A stretch of 36,435 bases of DNA from Streptomyces sp. SA15 (GTDB lineage Bacteria; Actinomycetota; Actinomycetes; Streptomycetales; Streptomycetaceae), in contig NZ_NTGE01000190.1 in NCBI RefSeq assembly GCF_002291145.1, positions 1-36,435 on the forward strand. Reading direction: 5' to 3'. Positions 16,986 to 24,890 of the stretch are shown here, piece after piece. The notes beneath the pieces were generated by a model that was given only the letters and a program-made list of their open reading frames with translations, made no database searches and was not told where the DNA came from. A program made the position numbers and the translations under genes. Within the stretch, counting starts at the first letter, position 1, and each line of letters opens with the position of its first letter.

Positions 16986-18365
16986 TCAGTACCCGACGTG
17001 GAACGTGGCGTCCTGCCGCTCGGTGCTCGTCGAGACGGGGTCGATCCGCAGGGCGAAGTTCGCGTGCCGGATGTAGCGGGTCGGGTTGTTGTACGAGCGG
17101 AACGACGACCAGGAGCTGTCGGCCAGCCCCGCCACCCGGTGGAAGGTGGCGTCCGCGGCGAACGTCGACGTGCCGTCGTTCGCGTCCAGCCGCAGCTCGT
17201 AGTTGTAGTGCCGCAGGTACCGCGTCGGGAAGTTGACCGACTGGAAGGAAACGCCCGACGAGTCCGCGAGGCCCGGCACGAGCTTCCACTGGGAGTCGGT
17301 GTACGGGTCGAAGGGGTACTCGTCGATCCGTCCAGCGTAATTGCTGTGCCGGACGTAACGGGCCGGGAAGTTGTAGGACTTCAGCCGGTTCCAGGCCGGG
17401 GCGCCCCACTTCGCGACGAGGTTGTCGTACTGGGTCGAGGTGATCGGCTGGATGCCGCAGTGCTTGGAGTTCAGCGGCTGGGTGTAGAGGCGCTGGTCGA
17501 GGGCTGTCCAGGTGCCGGCCGCCAGGTTGGTGGTCTGCCAGGCGTAGAAGACACCGTTCGGCGTATAGGTGTCTCCCCAGAGATAAAAGGTGTTCGACGT
17601 CAGCGACTTGACCACCGTCGGCGCCTCGGTGCCGCCGTGCGAGACCGCGGTGCTGAAGGCGGTGAAGCTGCCCGGGTTCAGGGAGGTCGACCGGGCGCCG
17701 ACGAGGGTCCCGTTCCGCTTGAAGTACAGGTAGTTGACGCCGTTCACACCGATGGTGAGGTTGCCGTCGATGACGTCGTAGCCGGGGTCGAAGAAGACCT
17801 GGGGGCTCTCGGTCGTGCGGAAGTCGGTTGTGTAGCTCACCATGATCACGTTGTGGCCGCTGCTGTTCACCGACGAGTAGAGGATGCCGTACCGGCCGCG
17901 CCCGGCGTCCCAGAAGGCCTCCGGCGCCCAGCTGTGCGTGTTCGTCATGTCGTGCAGCTTCAGCAGCCGGTAGCCGGTGAAGGTCCGCAGGTCGGCCGAG
18001 TCCCAGACGTGGATGTAGACGCTGTTGCGGGTCCAGTCGGTGCCCTTCAGGTCCGTCGCCAGCACGACGAAGGTGCCGTCCTGCTTGCGCAGGATGAACG
18101 GGTCGCGCAGGCCTCCCGCGCCCCCGCTCGGCGTGACCACCGGGTTGTTCTGGTTCAGCGGCATCCAGCGCAGACCGTCGGTGCTGACGGCCAGATGCAG
18201 GCCGTAGTCGGCCTCGAGCATGGTCGTGGACTCGGTGAAGTAGCCCATGACGTACGCCGAGTCGGCGGCGTGGGCGGTTCCCGCGCCGAGGGCCAGGATG
18301 CCGGTCGCGGCGAGCGGGGCGGTCGCGGCCAGGCCGAGGACGTGTCTGCGGGAGGGGTGGGCCAT
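16986..18365 (-). CDS. Secreted GH43-type glycosidase with AbfB arabinose-binding domain
   Basis: Predicted exported enzyme of 459 residues acting on arabinose- or xylose-containing polysaccharide. The N-terminus is a Tat signal: SRRHVLG at 5-11, a hydrophobic stretch and an AHA cleavage site near 33. The five-bladed propeller domain (about 36-310) has LRDPFI (Asp88), WAPE (Glu149) and GGTEAPT (Glu247), matching acidic positions expected in GH43. The C-terminal AbfB/CBM42-like beta-trefoil (about 325-459) repeats the pattern NFPxRYxRHxNYxxRxD three times. The ATG at 18365 is chosen because it places the twin arginines correctly; in-frame codons upstream to 18470 cover the promoter. It is transcribed alone from its own promoter. 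Exact linkage specificity is not deducible. Confidence 0.88.
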   Translation of the reverse strand: MAHPSRRHVLGLAATAPLAATGILALGAGTAHAADSAYVMGYFTESTTMLEADYGLHLAVSTDGLRWMPLNQNNPVVTPSGGAGGLRDPFILRKQDGTFVVLATDLKGTDWTRNSVYIHVWDSADLRTFTGYRLLKLHDMTNTHSWAPEAFWDAGRGRYGILYSSVNSSGHNVIMVSYTTDFRTTESPQVFFDPGYDVIDGNLTIGVNGVNYLYFKRNGTLVGARSTSLNPGSFTAFSTAVSHGGTEAPTVVKSLTSNTFYLWGDTYTPNGVFYAWQTTNLAAGTWTALDQRLYTQPLNSKHCGIQPITSTQYDNLVAKWGAPAWNRLKSYNFPARYVRHSNYAGRIDEYPFDPYTDSQWKLVPGLADSSGVSFQSVNFPTRYLRHYNYELRLDANDGTSTFAADATFHRVAGLADSSWSSFRSYNNPTRYIRHANFALRIDPVSTSTERQDATFHVGY

Positions 18366-18413
18366 GGGTTCTCCAGGTGGGGGTGCGGGCCTTCTGGACG
18401 ATCCTGTCGATAT

Positions 18414-18430
18414 ACCGAACAAAGTTCGGT
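18414..18430. promoter_or_regulatory. Operator-like palindrome ACCGAAC-AAA-GTTCGGT
   Basis: A perfect 7-bp inverted repeat with a 3-nt centre lies 11 nt downstream of the -10 box of the GH43 promoter, about +5 to +21 of the predicted transcript. This is a classic position for a repressor that blocks initiation or early elongation. The bound regulator is not encoded next door in an obvious way. Confidence 0.55.
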
Positions 18431-18441
18431 GAATCGACCAG

Positions 18442-18470
18442 AAGATAGGAGAGCCGCGAGCACGCGTCAA
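18442..18470 (-). promoter_or_regulatory. Sigma-70-type promoter of the GH43 gene
   Basis: On the minus strand, TTGACG (18470-18465) and TATCTT (18447-18442) are separated by exactly 17 nt, a close match to the vegetative (HrdB) consensus. The transcript would start near 18435 and have a leader of roughly 70 nt before the ATG at 18365. Confidence 0.65.
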
Positions 18471-18478
18471 TCACATGG

Positions 18479-19423
18479 TCAGCTTTGGCGGATTCCCGCC
18501 ACCCCGCCGCGTACGCGCCCGAGTTCCGCCCGCACCCGCGCCGCCGCCCCGATCGCCACCGCGTCCCCGCCGAGCAGCCCGGGCAGGACCCGCACCGGAT
18601 GCCCGCTGACCGGCGGTTCGGCGGCCAGGGCCCGCTCGATCGACGGCTCGACGAGCGCCCAGGAGCGGCCGACGCCCCCGCCGATCACGAAGGTCGTGAC
18701 ATCCAGCAGACCCGCCGTGACCAGGATCGCCCGGCCCACGGCGGCGCCCGCCGCCTCGTACACGGCGATCGCGTCCGGATCGTTCGCCCCCGCCGCCTCG
18801 GCCACCTCCCGGGCGCTCAGCGACAGCCCGGTGCGCTCCCCGTACCGCGCCGCGATCGCCCGCCCGGACGCCAGGGTCTCCAGATGGCCGCGCCCGCCGC
18901 AGGTGCACGGCAGCTCACCGAAGCCGGGCACATGCCCGATCTCGCCCGCCGCGCCGTGCGGCCCGTCGTACAGCGCCCCGTCCAGCCACAGCGCCCCGCC
19001 CACCCCGGTGCCCAGGGTCATCCCGAGCACGTGCGGCTCGCCCGCGACCGCACCGGCCGCCGCCTCGCCGCGCAGGAACGCGTTGACGTCGTTGTCCAGG
19101 AACGTCGGCACCCCCAGCGCCTCCTCGACGGCCGCCGTCACCGCGAACCCGGCCCACCCCCGGAAGGAGTCGCTCGCCACCAGGACCCGCCCGGCCCGCG
19201 CGTCCACCAGACCCGCCGCGCCGACTCCGACACCGAGCAGCCGCGCGGACGTACGGCCGAGCAGCAGCCGTACGGCGTCCAGCGCGGCGCCGACCATCGC
19301 GGCCCCGCCCTCGGCCGCCGGTGTGGGCACCTCGACGCGGTCGACGACCGTCAAGCCCTCCTCGCACAGCGCCGCTTGGGTCGTCGTACCGCCGATGTCG
19401 ACACCGGCGACCAGGTGCGTCAC
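18479..19423 (-). CDS. ROK-family sugar kinase
   Basis: Cytoplasmic kinase of 314 residues that should phosphorylate a hexose or amino sugar with ATP. The phosphate-binding DIGGTT is at 9-14, the catalytic Asp lies in LDNDVNAFLRGE, the second ATP motif is TLGTGVGGAL, and the zinc-site His is in GEIGH. The usual zinc motif CxCGxxGCxE is here CTCGGRGHLE, with the third cysteine replaced by histidine, so zinc may still bind through His. The GTG start overlaps the ATPase gene's stop by 4 nt, making it the last gene of the ABC importer operon. A kinase at the end of a 'dipeptide' transporter operon suggests that the imported molecule contains sugar. It could be glucokinase- or N-acetylhexosamine kinase-like; the exact substrate is unknown. 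Confidence 0.88.
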   Translation of the reverse strand: MTHLVAGVDIGGTTTQAALCEEGLTVVDRVEVPTPAAEGGAAMVGAALDAVRLLLGRTSARLLGVGVGAAGLVDARAGRVLVASDSFRGWAGFAVTAAVEEALGVPTFLDNDVNAFLRGEAAAGAVAGEPHVLGMTLGTGVGGALWLDGALYDGPHGAAGEIGHVPGFGELPCTCGGRGHLETLASGRAIAARYGERTGLSLSAREVAEAAGANDPDAIAVYEAAGAAVGRAILVTAGLLDVTTFVIGGGVGRSWALVEPSIERALAAEPPVSGHPVRVLPGLLGGDAVAIGAAARVRAELGRVRGGVAGIRQS

Positions 19424-21042
19424 GCGGTGGCCTCCGTCTCCAGGGATTCCCGGCGGCGGCGTTGCACCACCGGATCCGGCACCGGCACCGCCGCGATGAG
19501 CCGACGCGTGTACTCGGTCTCCGGACGCAGCAGGGTGGACATCGTCGGCCCCTGCTCCTCTACCCGCCCCGACCGCAGGACGACGACCCGCTGGGCGAAC
19601 TCCTGCACCACGGCCAGATCGTGCGACACGAACAGACAGGCGAACCCCAGCTCGCGCTGCAACTCGGCGATCACCTCCAGGACCGTTCGCTGCACACTCA
19701 CGTCCAGCGCGCTCGTCGGCTCGTCCGCGACCAGCAGCCGCGGCCGCAGCACCAGCGCCCGGGCGAGACTCACCCGCTGCCGCTGACCGCCCGACAGCTC
19801 GCGGGGCCCGCGTCCCATCAACTCCCGGGACAGCCGCACGAGTTCGAGCACGTCCCCGACCCGCTCCCGTCGCTCGGCCGCCGACATGCCCCCGCGGTGC
19901 ATCCGCAGCGGCTCGGCCACGCACTCCGCCACACTCATCCGCGCGTCCAGCGAGGCCACGGGGTCCTGGAGCACCACGCCCACACCGGAGAGCAGGGCTC
20001 GGCGCGCCCGGCCCCGGGCCCGGCTCAGGTCGGTGCCGAAGAGCGAGACCGAGCCTGAGGAGGGCGGGAGGAGCCCGAGCGCGACCCGCGCGGCTGTGGA
20101 CTTGCCGGAGCCGGACTCGCCGACGAGGCCGACGGTTTCGCCCGGGCGGACGTCGAGTGTCACGCCGTCGAGGGCCTGTACGCGCCCGTAGTGCACGGAC
20201 ACGTCCCGGAGCCGGACTACGGGAGCATCCTGGGCCGGCGGCTCCGGGTCCTCGCCGCTGAACTTCAGCCGCGGCACCGCCGCCAACAACCGCCGCGTGT
20301 ACTCGTGCCTCGGCCGCAACAGCACCTCCTCCACCGACCCCGTCTCCACCACCTCGCCCCGCAGCATCACGGCCACCCGGTCGGCGAAGTCGGCGACCAC
20401 GCCCATGTTGTGCGTGACCAGCAGCACGCCCGTGCCCGAGTCGGCCGCCAGCCCCCGTAGCAGATCGAGGATCTCGGCCTGCACGGTGACATCGAGCGCG
20501 GTCGTCGGTTCGTCCGCGATCAGCAGCCCCGGCGAGTTGGCGATGGCCATGGCGATGACGACCCGCTGCCGCTGCCCGCCCGACAGCTGGAACGGGAACG
20601 CGGACGCCCGCCGCTCCGGCTCGGGAATGCCGACCCGGCGCAGGAGGCCCACCGCCTCACGGGCGGCCTCCGCGCGCGAGACGGACCGGTGGTTCCGTAC
20701 GACTTCCGCTATCTGCTTGCCGACCCGGGTCAGCGGATCCAGTGCGGTGGCCGGCTCCTGGAACACCATCGACGCGGTACGGCCGCGCAGCCGTGCCAGC
20801 TCCACCTCACCGGCCCCGACCACCTCCGTACCGTCGACCGTCACCCGTCCCGACGCCCGCGCGTTCCCGGGCAGCAGACCCATCGCGGCGAGCGCCACCG
20901 TCGACTTGCCGGAGCCGGACTCGCCGACCAGCGCGAGAGTCTCACCGGGCCGGACGTGCAGGGACACCTCCCGTACAGCGGGCACCTCGCCCGTGTCCGT
21001 CGAGAAGGTCACCCCGAGGCCCTCGATCTGAAGGATGTTCAT
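19420..21042 (-). CDS. Fused dual ATPase of a dipeptide/oligopeptide-type ABC importer
   Basis: Protein of 540 residues containing two ABC ATPase domains in one chain, equivalent to DppD plus DppF. Each half has a Walker A (GESGSGKST), signature (LSGGQRQR), Walker B (LLIADEPTTALD in the first, LLVADEPTSALD in the second) and an H-loop (LVTHNMG and FVSHDLA). A linker of about 20 residues with proline and acidic residues joins them. The ATG at 21042 overlaps the upstream permease stop (ATGA), and the end overlaps the ROK kinase start. The longer open frame extending to 21708 lies inside the permease gene and is rejected. It powers uptake through the permeases at 21039-22909. Confidence 0.93.
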   Translation of the reverse strand: MNILQIEGLGVTFSTDTGEVPAVREVSLHVRPGETLALVGESGSGKSTVALAAMGLLPGNARASGRVTVDGTEVVGAGEVELARLRGRTASMVFQEPATALDPLTRVGKQIAEVVRNHRSVSRAEAAREAVGLLRRVGIPEPERRASAFPFQLSGGQRQRVVIAMAIANSPGLLIADEPTTALDVTVQAEILDLLRGLAADSGTGVLLVTHNMGVVADFADRVAVMLRGEVVETGSVEEVLLRPRHEYTRRLLAAVPRLKFSGEDPEPPAQDAPVVRLRDVSVHYGRVQALDGVTLDVRPGETVGLVGESGSGKSTAARVALGLLPPSSGSVSLFGTDLSRARGRARRALLSGVGVVLQDPVASLDARMSVAECVAEPLRMHRGGMSAAERRERVGDVLELVRLSRELMGRGPRELSGGQRQRVSLARALVLRPRLLVADEPTSALDVSVQRTVLEVIAELQRELGFACLFVSHDLAVVQEFAQRVVVLRSGRVEEQGPTMSTLLRPETEYTRRLIAAVPVPDPVVQRRRRESLETEATA

Positions 21043-21953
21043 CCCCGTCCCCTCACGTCGAAGGCGTCGCGCAGCCCGTCGCCGATCGCGTTGAACGCGC
21101 ACACGACGAGGATGATCGCGAGGCCCGGCGGAACGATCAGCCACCAGCGCCCGGAGTACGCGGCCGTCAGACCGGCCGACAGCATGCCGCCCCAGTCGGT
21201 CGACGGCGGCTGGACACCGAGGCCCAGGTACGACACGTACGCGACCAGCAGGATCGCGTCGGCGACCTGGAAGGTGGCCGCGACCACGATCGTCGACACC
21301 GAGTTCGGCAGGATGTGCCGGGCGATCGCCCGGCCGTGCGTGCCGCCGGTCGCGCGCAGCGTCAGCACGTAGTCGCGGTTCTTGAGCGTGAGCGTCTCGG
21401 CTCGCACGAGCCGGGAGGGGACCAGCCAGGACACCAGGCCGAGGATCACGATCAGGCCGAGCGTGCCCGGCGTCGTGATCGCGGAGACGACCAGCAGGAT
21501 GAACAGCGCGGGGATCGCGATGCCGGCGTCCACCACCCGCATCATCACCGCGTCCACCCAGCCGCCCGCGTAGCCCGCGACGGCGCCCCACAGCGTGCCG
21601 ATGACGGTCGCGAGCAGCCCGGACGCCAGCCCGACGAGCAGTGAGACCCGGCCGCCGTACATGAGCCGGCCCAGCTGGTCGTGCCCGACGGCATCCGTAC
21701 CCAGCCAATGGGCACCGCTGGGTACGAGGTTGACCTGGGTGAGGTCGGTATGGGTCTGGTCGGTGGAGTAGAGCAGCGGCCCCACGAAGCAGAACAACAG
21801 GAAGACGGTCACGACCAGGACTCCGGCCACCGCCAGCCTATTGTGCGCGAAGCGCGCACCAAGGGGCGCGGGGCTGTGTCGATTTGCGGCTCCGCCGCGG
21901 GGCGCGACCAACCCCCACCGGCTCGCACCTTGAACACGACCCGTAGTACTCAC
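21039..21953 (-). CDS. Peptide-type ABC importer permease (DppC/OppC-like)
   Basis: Inner-membrane subunit of 304 residues with about six helices. The N-terminal region (1-35) is cytoplasmic, followed by the first helix AVAGVLVVTVFLLFCFVGPLL. Family markers include HWLGTDAVGHDQLGRLMYGGRVSL near 80-105 and the EAA loop LRATGGTHGRAIARHILPN. The C-terminus ends with FNAIGDGLRDAFDVR, typical of DppC. The GTG at 21953 lies in a 4-nt overlap with the upstream permease; longer frames read into that gene. It pairs with the permease at 21950. Confidence 0.92.
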   Translation of the reverse strand: MSTTGRVQGASRWGLVAPRGGAANRHSPAPLGARFAHNRLAVAGVLVVTVFLLFCFVGPLLYSTDQTHTDLTQVNLVPSGAHWLGTDAVGHDQLGRLMYGGRVSLLVGLASGLLATVIGTLWGAVAGYAGGWVDAVMMRVVDAGIAIPALFILLVVSAITTPGTLGLIVILGLVSWLVPSRLVRAETLTLKNRDYVLTLRATGGTHGRAIARHILPNSVSTIVVAATFQVADAILLVAYVSYLGLGVQPPSTDWGGMLSAGLTAAYSGRWWLIVPPGLAIILVVCAFNAIGDGLRDAFDVRGRG

Positions 21954-22909
21954 GCCCGCTCCCCCTTCACACGCGGATCGACAATCCGCTGCACAACATC
22001 CGCAAGCAACGTGCCCACGACCGTCGCCACGGAGATGACGAGGACACAGCCCAGCAGCACCGGATAGTCGGAGGACTGCGCGGCGGACCAGAACAGCAGC
22101 CCCATACCGGGGTAGTTGAAGAGCTGCTCGACCACGAGCGCCCCGCCGAACAGCACGGGCACGTAGTAGCCGAGCATCGAGACGACCGGGGTGAGGGAGT
22201 TGCGGAACACGTGCCTGAAGAGGATCGCGAGCTGCCGGGAACCGCCGGCCCGCGCCGTGCGGACGTAGTCCTCGGAGAGGTTCTCCAGGGTCGCGGCCCG
22301 CATGTACCGGCTGAACACGGCCACCATGGACGCGGCCCCCGTTACGACCGGCAGAACCAGCGCTGCCGGGTCCGCGAACACCTGGGCCAGTGTGTCCCCT
22401 TGGGGCGCCTGCGAGGGGAACCAGCGCAGGGTCTGGGTGAACAGCAGCACCAGGATCAGCCCCAGGAAGTACACCGGCGTCGAGTACGCGACGAAGCTCA
22501 GCGTGGTGATGACGTAGTCGGCCGGCTTGTTGCGCCGCACCGCCTGCCACATGCCGAGCGGGATCGCCAGCAGCAGCCCGGCGAGCGCGGACAGCACGGT
22601 CAGCACCAGAGTTTTCGGCAGGCGCTGCTGGATCAGCCGGGAGACGGCCTCGTTCAGCGTGTACGACGTGCCGAGGTCGCCGTGGACCAGCGTGTCGAGG
22701 TAGTAGACGTACTGGACGGGCAGCGGCCGGTCCAGGCCCTGTTCGTGGTTGAACGCGGCGATCTGCTCGGCCGTCGCCTGCGGGCCGAGGATCCCGCGTG
22801 CGGGACCCCCGGGCAGCGCGTGCAGCAGGCAGAAGACGACGATCGTGACGATGAGGATCACGGCCAGGGCTTGGAGGAGACGCCGGGCGAGGTAGAGGAG
22901 GGTGTCCAT
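21950..22909 (-). CDS. Peptide-type ABC importer permease (DppB/OppB-like)
   Basis: Inner-membrane subunit of 319 residues, full length for the family. Helix 1 is ARRLLQALAVILIVTIVVF, then the periplasmic loop typical of DppB with LPGGPARGILG and GLDRPLPVQYVYYL, the GDLGTSYTLNEAV segment, and the EAA loop VRTARAGGSRQLAILFRHVFRN. The end EQLFNYPGMGLLFWSAAQSSDYPVL and QRIVDPRVK are hallmark segments. It follows the binding protein after 9 nt and overlaps the next permease by 4 nt. Confidence 0.93.
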   Translation of the reverse strand: MDTLLYLARRLLQALAVILIVTIVVFCLLHALPGGPARGILGPQATAEQIAAFNHEQGLDRPLPVQYVYYLDTLVHGDLGTSYTLNEAVSRLIQQRLPKTLVLTVLSALAGLLLAIPLGMWQAVRRNKPADYVITTLSFVAYSTPVYFLGLILVLLFTQTLRWFPSQAPQGDTLAQVFADPAALVLPVVTGAASMVAVFSRYMRAATLENLSEDYVRTARAGGSRQLAILFRHVFRNSLTPVVSMLGYYVPVLFGGALVVEQLFNYPGMGLLFWSAAQSSDYPVLLGCVLVISVATVVGTLLADVVQRIVDPRVKGERA

Positions 22910-22918
22910 GCGAGGGCC

Positions 22919-24673
22919 TCAGCCGGTCCACTTCCACTGCGCCGGATGGAAGTTGGCGAGCGAGTCCTGGGAGAAGCCGCCGAGACCGTTCCGGACGACG
23001 GAGATCTGGTAGACCGGCTCCGGCAGCCAGATCACCGGCAGGTCCTTGGCGAGGGCCGCGCTGTAGTCCTGGATCGCCTGGTTCGAACTCGACGTCGTGG
23101 ACGCGGAGATGAGCTTGTCGACCTCCGGGTTGGAGTAGTTGCCGAAGTTCGAGCCGCCCTTGGACTGGAACAGCGAGTCGCCGGTCGGGAAGGCGGAGAA
23201 GTACCAGCTGCCCGCCGTACCGAAGAAGGACAGCTGCCACTTGCAGATCGACTGGTCGGAGGTGCACTGCGGGGTCTGCGACAGCACCGAGTTGACCGGC
23301 GCTGTCTTGATCGAGAACTTGATCCCGGTCTTCGCAAGCGAGGACTGGATCGCGCTCATCATGTTGTCCGTCACCGTCGACCCGGACTGCGACAGCACCC
23401 CCATCTCGAACTTCGTTCCCTTTGCCACTCCTTCACCGCACTGGGAAGCGCCGCTGCCCGGGCTGGTGCAGGTCATGACCCCGCCCTGCTCGGTCCAGCC
23501 GTGGTCGGTCAGCAGTGTGCGGGCGGCCGACGTGGAGAACGGGTACGGGTTCTTCTTCTGCGTGGACGACACGAAGTCCGAGGCCTGCCCCTGGGGGATC
23601 GGCCCGTAGCCGGGCACCGCCGTCCCGTTGAAGACGACCTTCGCCAGACTGCTCTGGTCGATCGAGTGCTGCACGGCCTGCCGGGCGTAGAGCTGCTTGA
23701 ACACCGCGCCCATCACCGGGTTGTTGAAGTTGTACGGCATGTAGGTGATCGCCCAGCCCGACCACGGCTTCACCTCGTAGCCCTGGGCCGTGAAGCTGTC
23801 CTTCTGGTCGAGGTCGGTCGCCTCGATGTAGCCGTAGTCGACACTGCCGGAGCGCAGTGCGTTCTTCTCGGCGTCCGCCGTGGTGAAGGGCAGCAGGTTC
23901 ACCGTGGGGATGGCCGGCTTCTCGCCGCCGTCGTACTTCTTGTTGGCGGTGAGGACGACCTTGCCGGCGGTCGAGAAGGACTTGACCGCGTAGGGGCCGC
24001 TGATGGTCTTCCACAGGGGGTCCGTGGCATAGCGGGAGATGTTCTTCGCGGCGTCGTTGAGGTACGTCCACACCTGCTTGGCGTCGCCGCCCTTGTCCCA
24101 GACGTGCCGCGGCAGCGGCGTGACCTCGTTCAGCTCGTTCGCCAGCATCCACTGGGAGTTGTAGCTTTTGTCGAACGTGATCGTGAAGTGGCGGTCGTCG
24201 ACGGTCTTGAAGGACGTCCAGTTGTCCGGCGCCTTACCGGGGGTGTAGCCCGCCCACTCGGTCTTGTTCGCCTTGATGAGGTCGAACCAGAACTGGACGT
24301 CGCGCGAGGTGATGGGCTTGCCGTCGCTCCAATGCCGGTCGCCGAGCGTGATGGTGACGCTCTTTCCGTCGGCGGCGAAGTCGGCGGCGGTGGCGATGGA
24401 CGCCTTCTTGTTCCAGGCGATACGGCCGGTGGAACCGTCGTACGCGACGAGCCGCTCCCACAAACTGTCCGCGATGGAACGGTTGTTGGTGTTCAGATGG
24501 GCCGCCGTGCCGATCGGCAGGATCCAGTTCGGCGTGAAGTTCGCGGGCAGCGCGTAGTCGATCGAGTCGTGCGACCCGGACGACGTGCCGCTCGTCCCGG
24601 AGCAGCCCGCGAGCAGCAGCGTGCCCGCGCTGAGGGCGGCACCGGTGAGAAGTCTGGTGCGGGCAGGGGACAT
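22919..24673 (-). CDS. Family 5 solute-binding lipoprotein
   Basis: Extracytoplasmic binding lipoprotein of 584 residues that captures substrate for the permeases downstream. The signal peptide ends in LLLAGC (Cys about 24), followed by a Ser/Gly/Thr-rich spacer. Family 5 (DppA/OppA) markers include the early IADSLWERLVAYDG segment, the HWSDGKPITSRDVQFWFDLIKA block, and a later YARQAVQHSIDQSSLAKVVFNG stretch. Family 5 proteins bind peptides but also oligosaccharides and other ligands, so the fold alone does not fix the substrate. A GAGGAG ribosome site lies 5 nt before the ATG at 24673. It is the first gene of a five-gene operon, divergent from the ROK repressor. Confidence 0.93.
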   Translation of the reverse strand: MSPARTRLLTGAALSAGTLLLAGCSGTSGTSSGSHDSIDYALPANFTPNWILPIGTAAHLNTNNRSIADSLWERLVAYDGSTGRIAWNKKASIATAADFAADGKSVTITLGDRHWSDGKPITSRDVQFWFDLIKANKTEWAGYTPGKAPDNWTSFKTVDDRHFTITFDKSYNSQWMLANELNEVTPLPRHVWDKGGDAKQVWTYLNDAAKNISRYATDPLWKTISGPYAVKSFSTAGKVVLTANKKYDGGEKPAIPTVNLLPFTTADAEKNALRSGSVDYGYIEATDLDQKDSFTAQGYEVKPWSGWAITYMPYNFNNPVMGAVFKQLYARQAVQHSIDQSSLAKVVFNGTAVPGYGPIPQGQASDFVSSTQKKNPYPFSTSAARTLLTDHGWTEQGGVMTCTSPGSGASQCGEGVAKGTKFEMGVLSQSGSTVTDNMMSAIQSSLAKTGIKFSIKTAPVNSVLSQTPQCTSDQSICKWQLSFFGTAGSWYFSAFPTGDSLFQSKGGSNFGNYSNPEVDKLISASTTSSSNQAIQDYSAALAKDLPVIWLPEPVYQISVVRNGLGGFSQDSLANFHPAQWKWTG

Positions 24674-24772
24674 GGCTCTCCTCGGAGAACAGAAGCGAGG
24701 GATGGAGGCAGAGAGGTGAAGGCAGGGAGGTGGAAGCAGGGGGTGGAGCCAGTGAACGCCCCGACTGTTCGA

Positions 24773-24807
24773 AGAAACAGACGCGTTGCTGTAAAAAGCC
24801 TGTTTCT
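24773..24807. promoter_or_regulatory. Candidate operator AGAAACAG-N19-CTGTTTCT in a divergent promoter
   Basis: The 217-nt gap (24674-24890) separates the importer operon from the ROK repressor gene. It holds perfect 8-bp inverted arms at 24773-24780 and 24800-24807; a further CTGTT at 24765-24769 pairs with the same AACAG. The arms flank an A-rich spot (GTAAAAAGC), and the spacing resembles two-site operators of NagC/Mlc-type ROK repressors. The binding protein would be the product of the gene at 24891, by analogy. Confidence 0.4.
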
Positions 24808-24890
24808 GCTGATCTGGAAATAGCCGGGAGAGGGCTCGACTGGCCTACGCTCGCTGTCCCGGCCGCCGAAGACGGAAAGTAACTTCGTCC

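Noticed and set aside
18366..18470. 35-residue N-terminal extension of the GH43 protein
   Set aside because: It overlaps the -35/-10 boxes and operator. The ATG at 18365 gives a proper Tat signal peptide.
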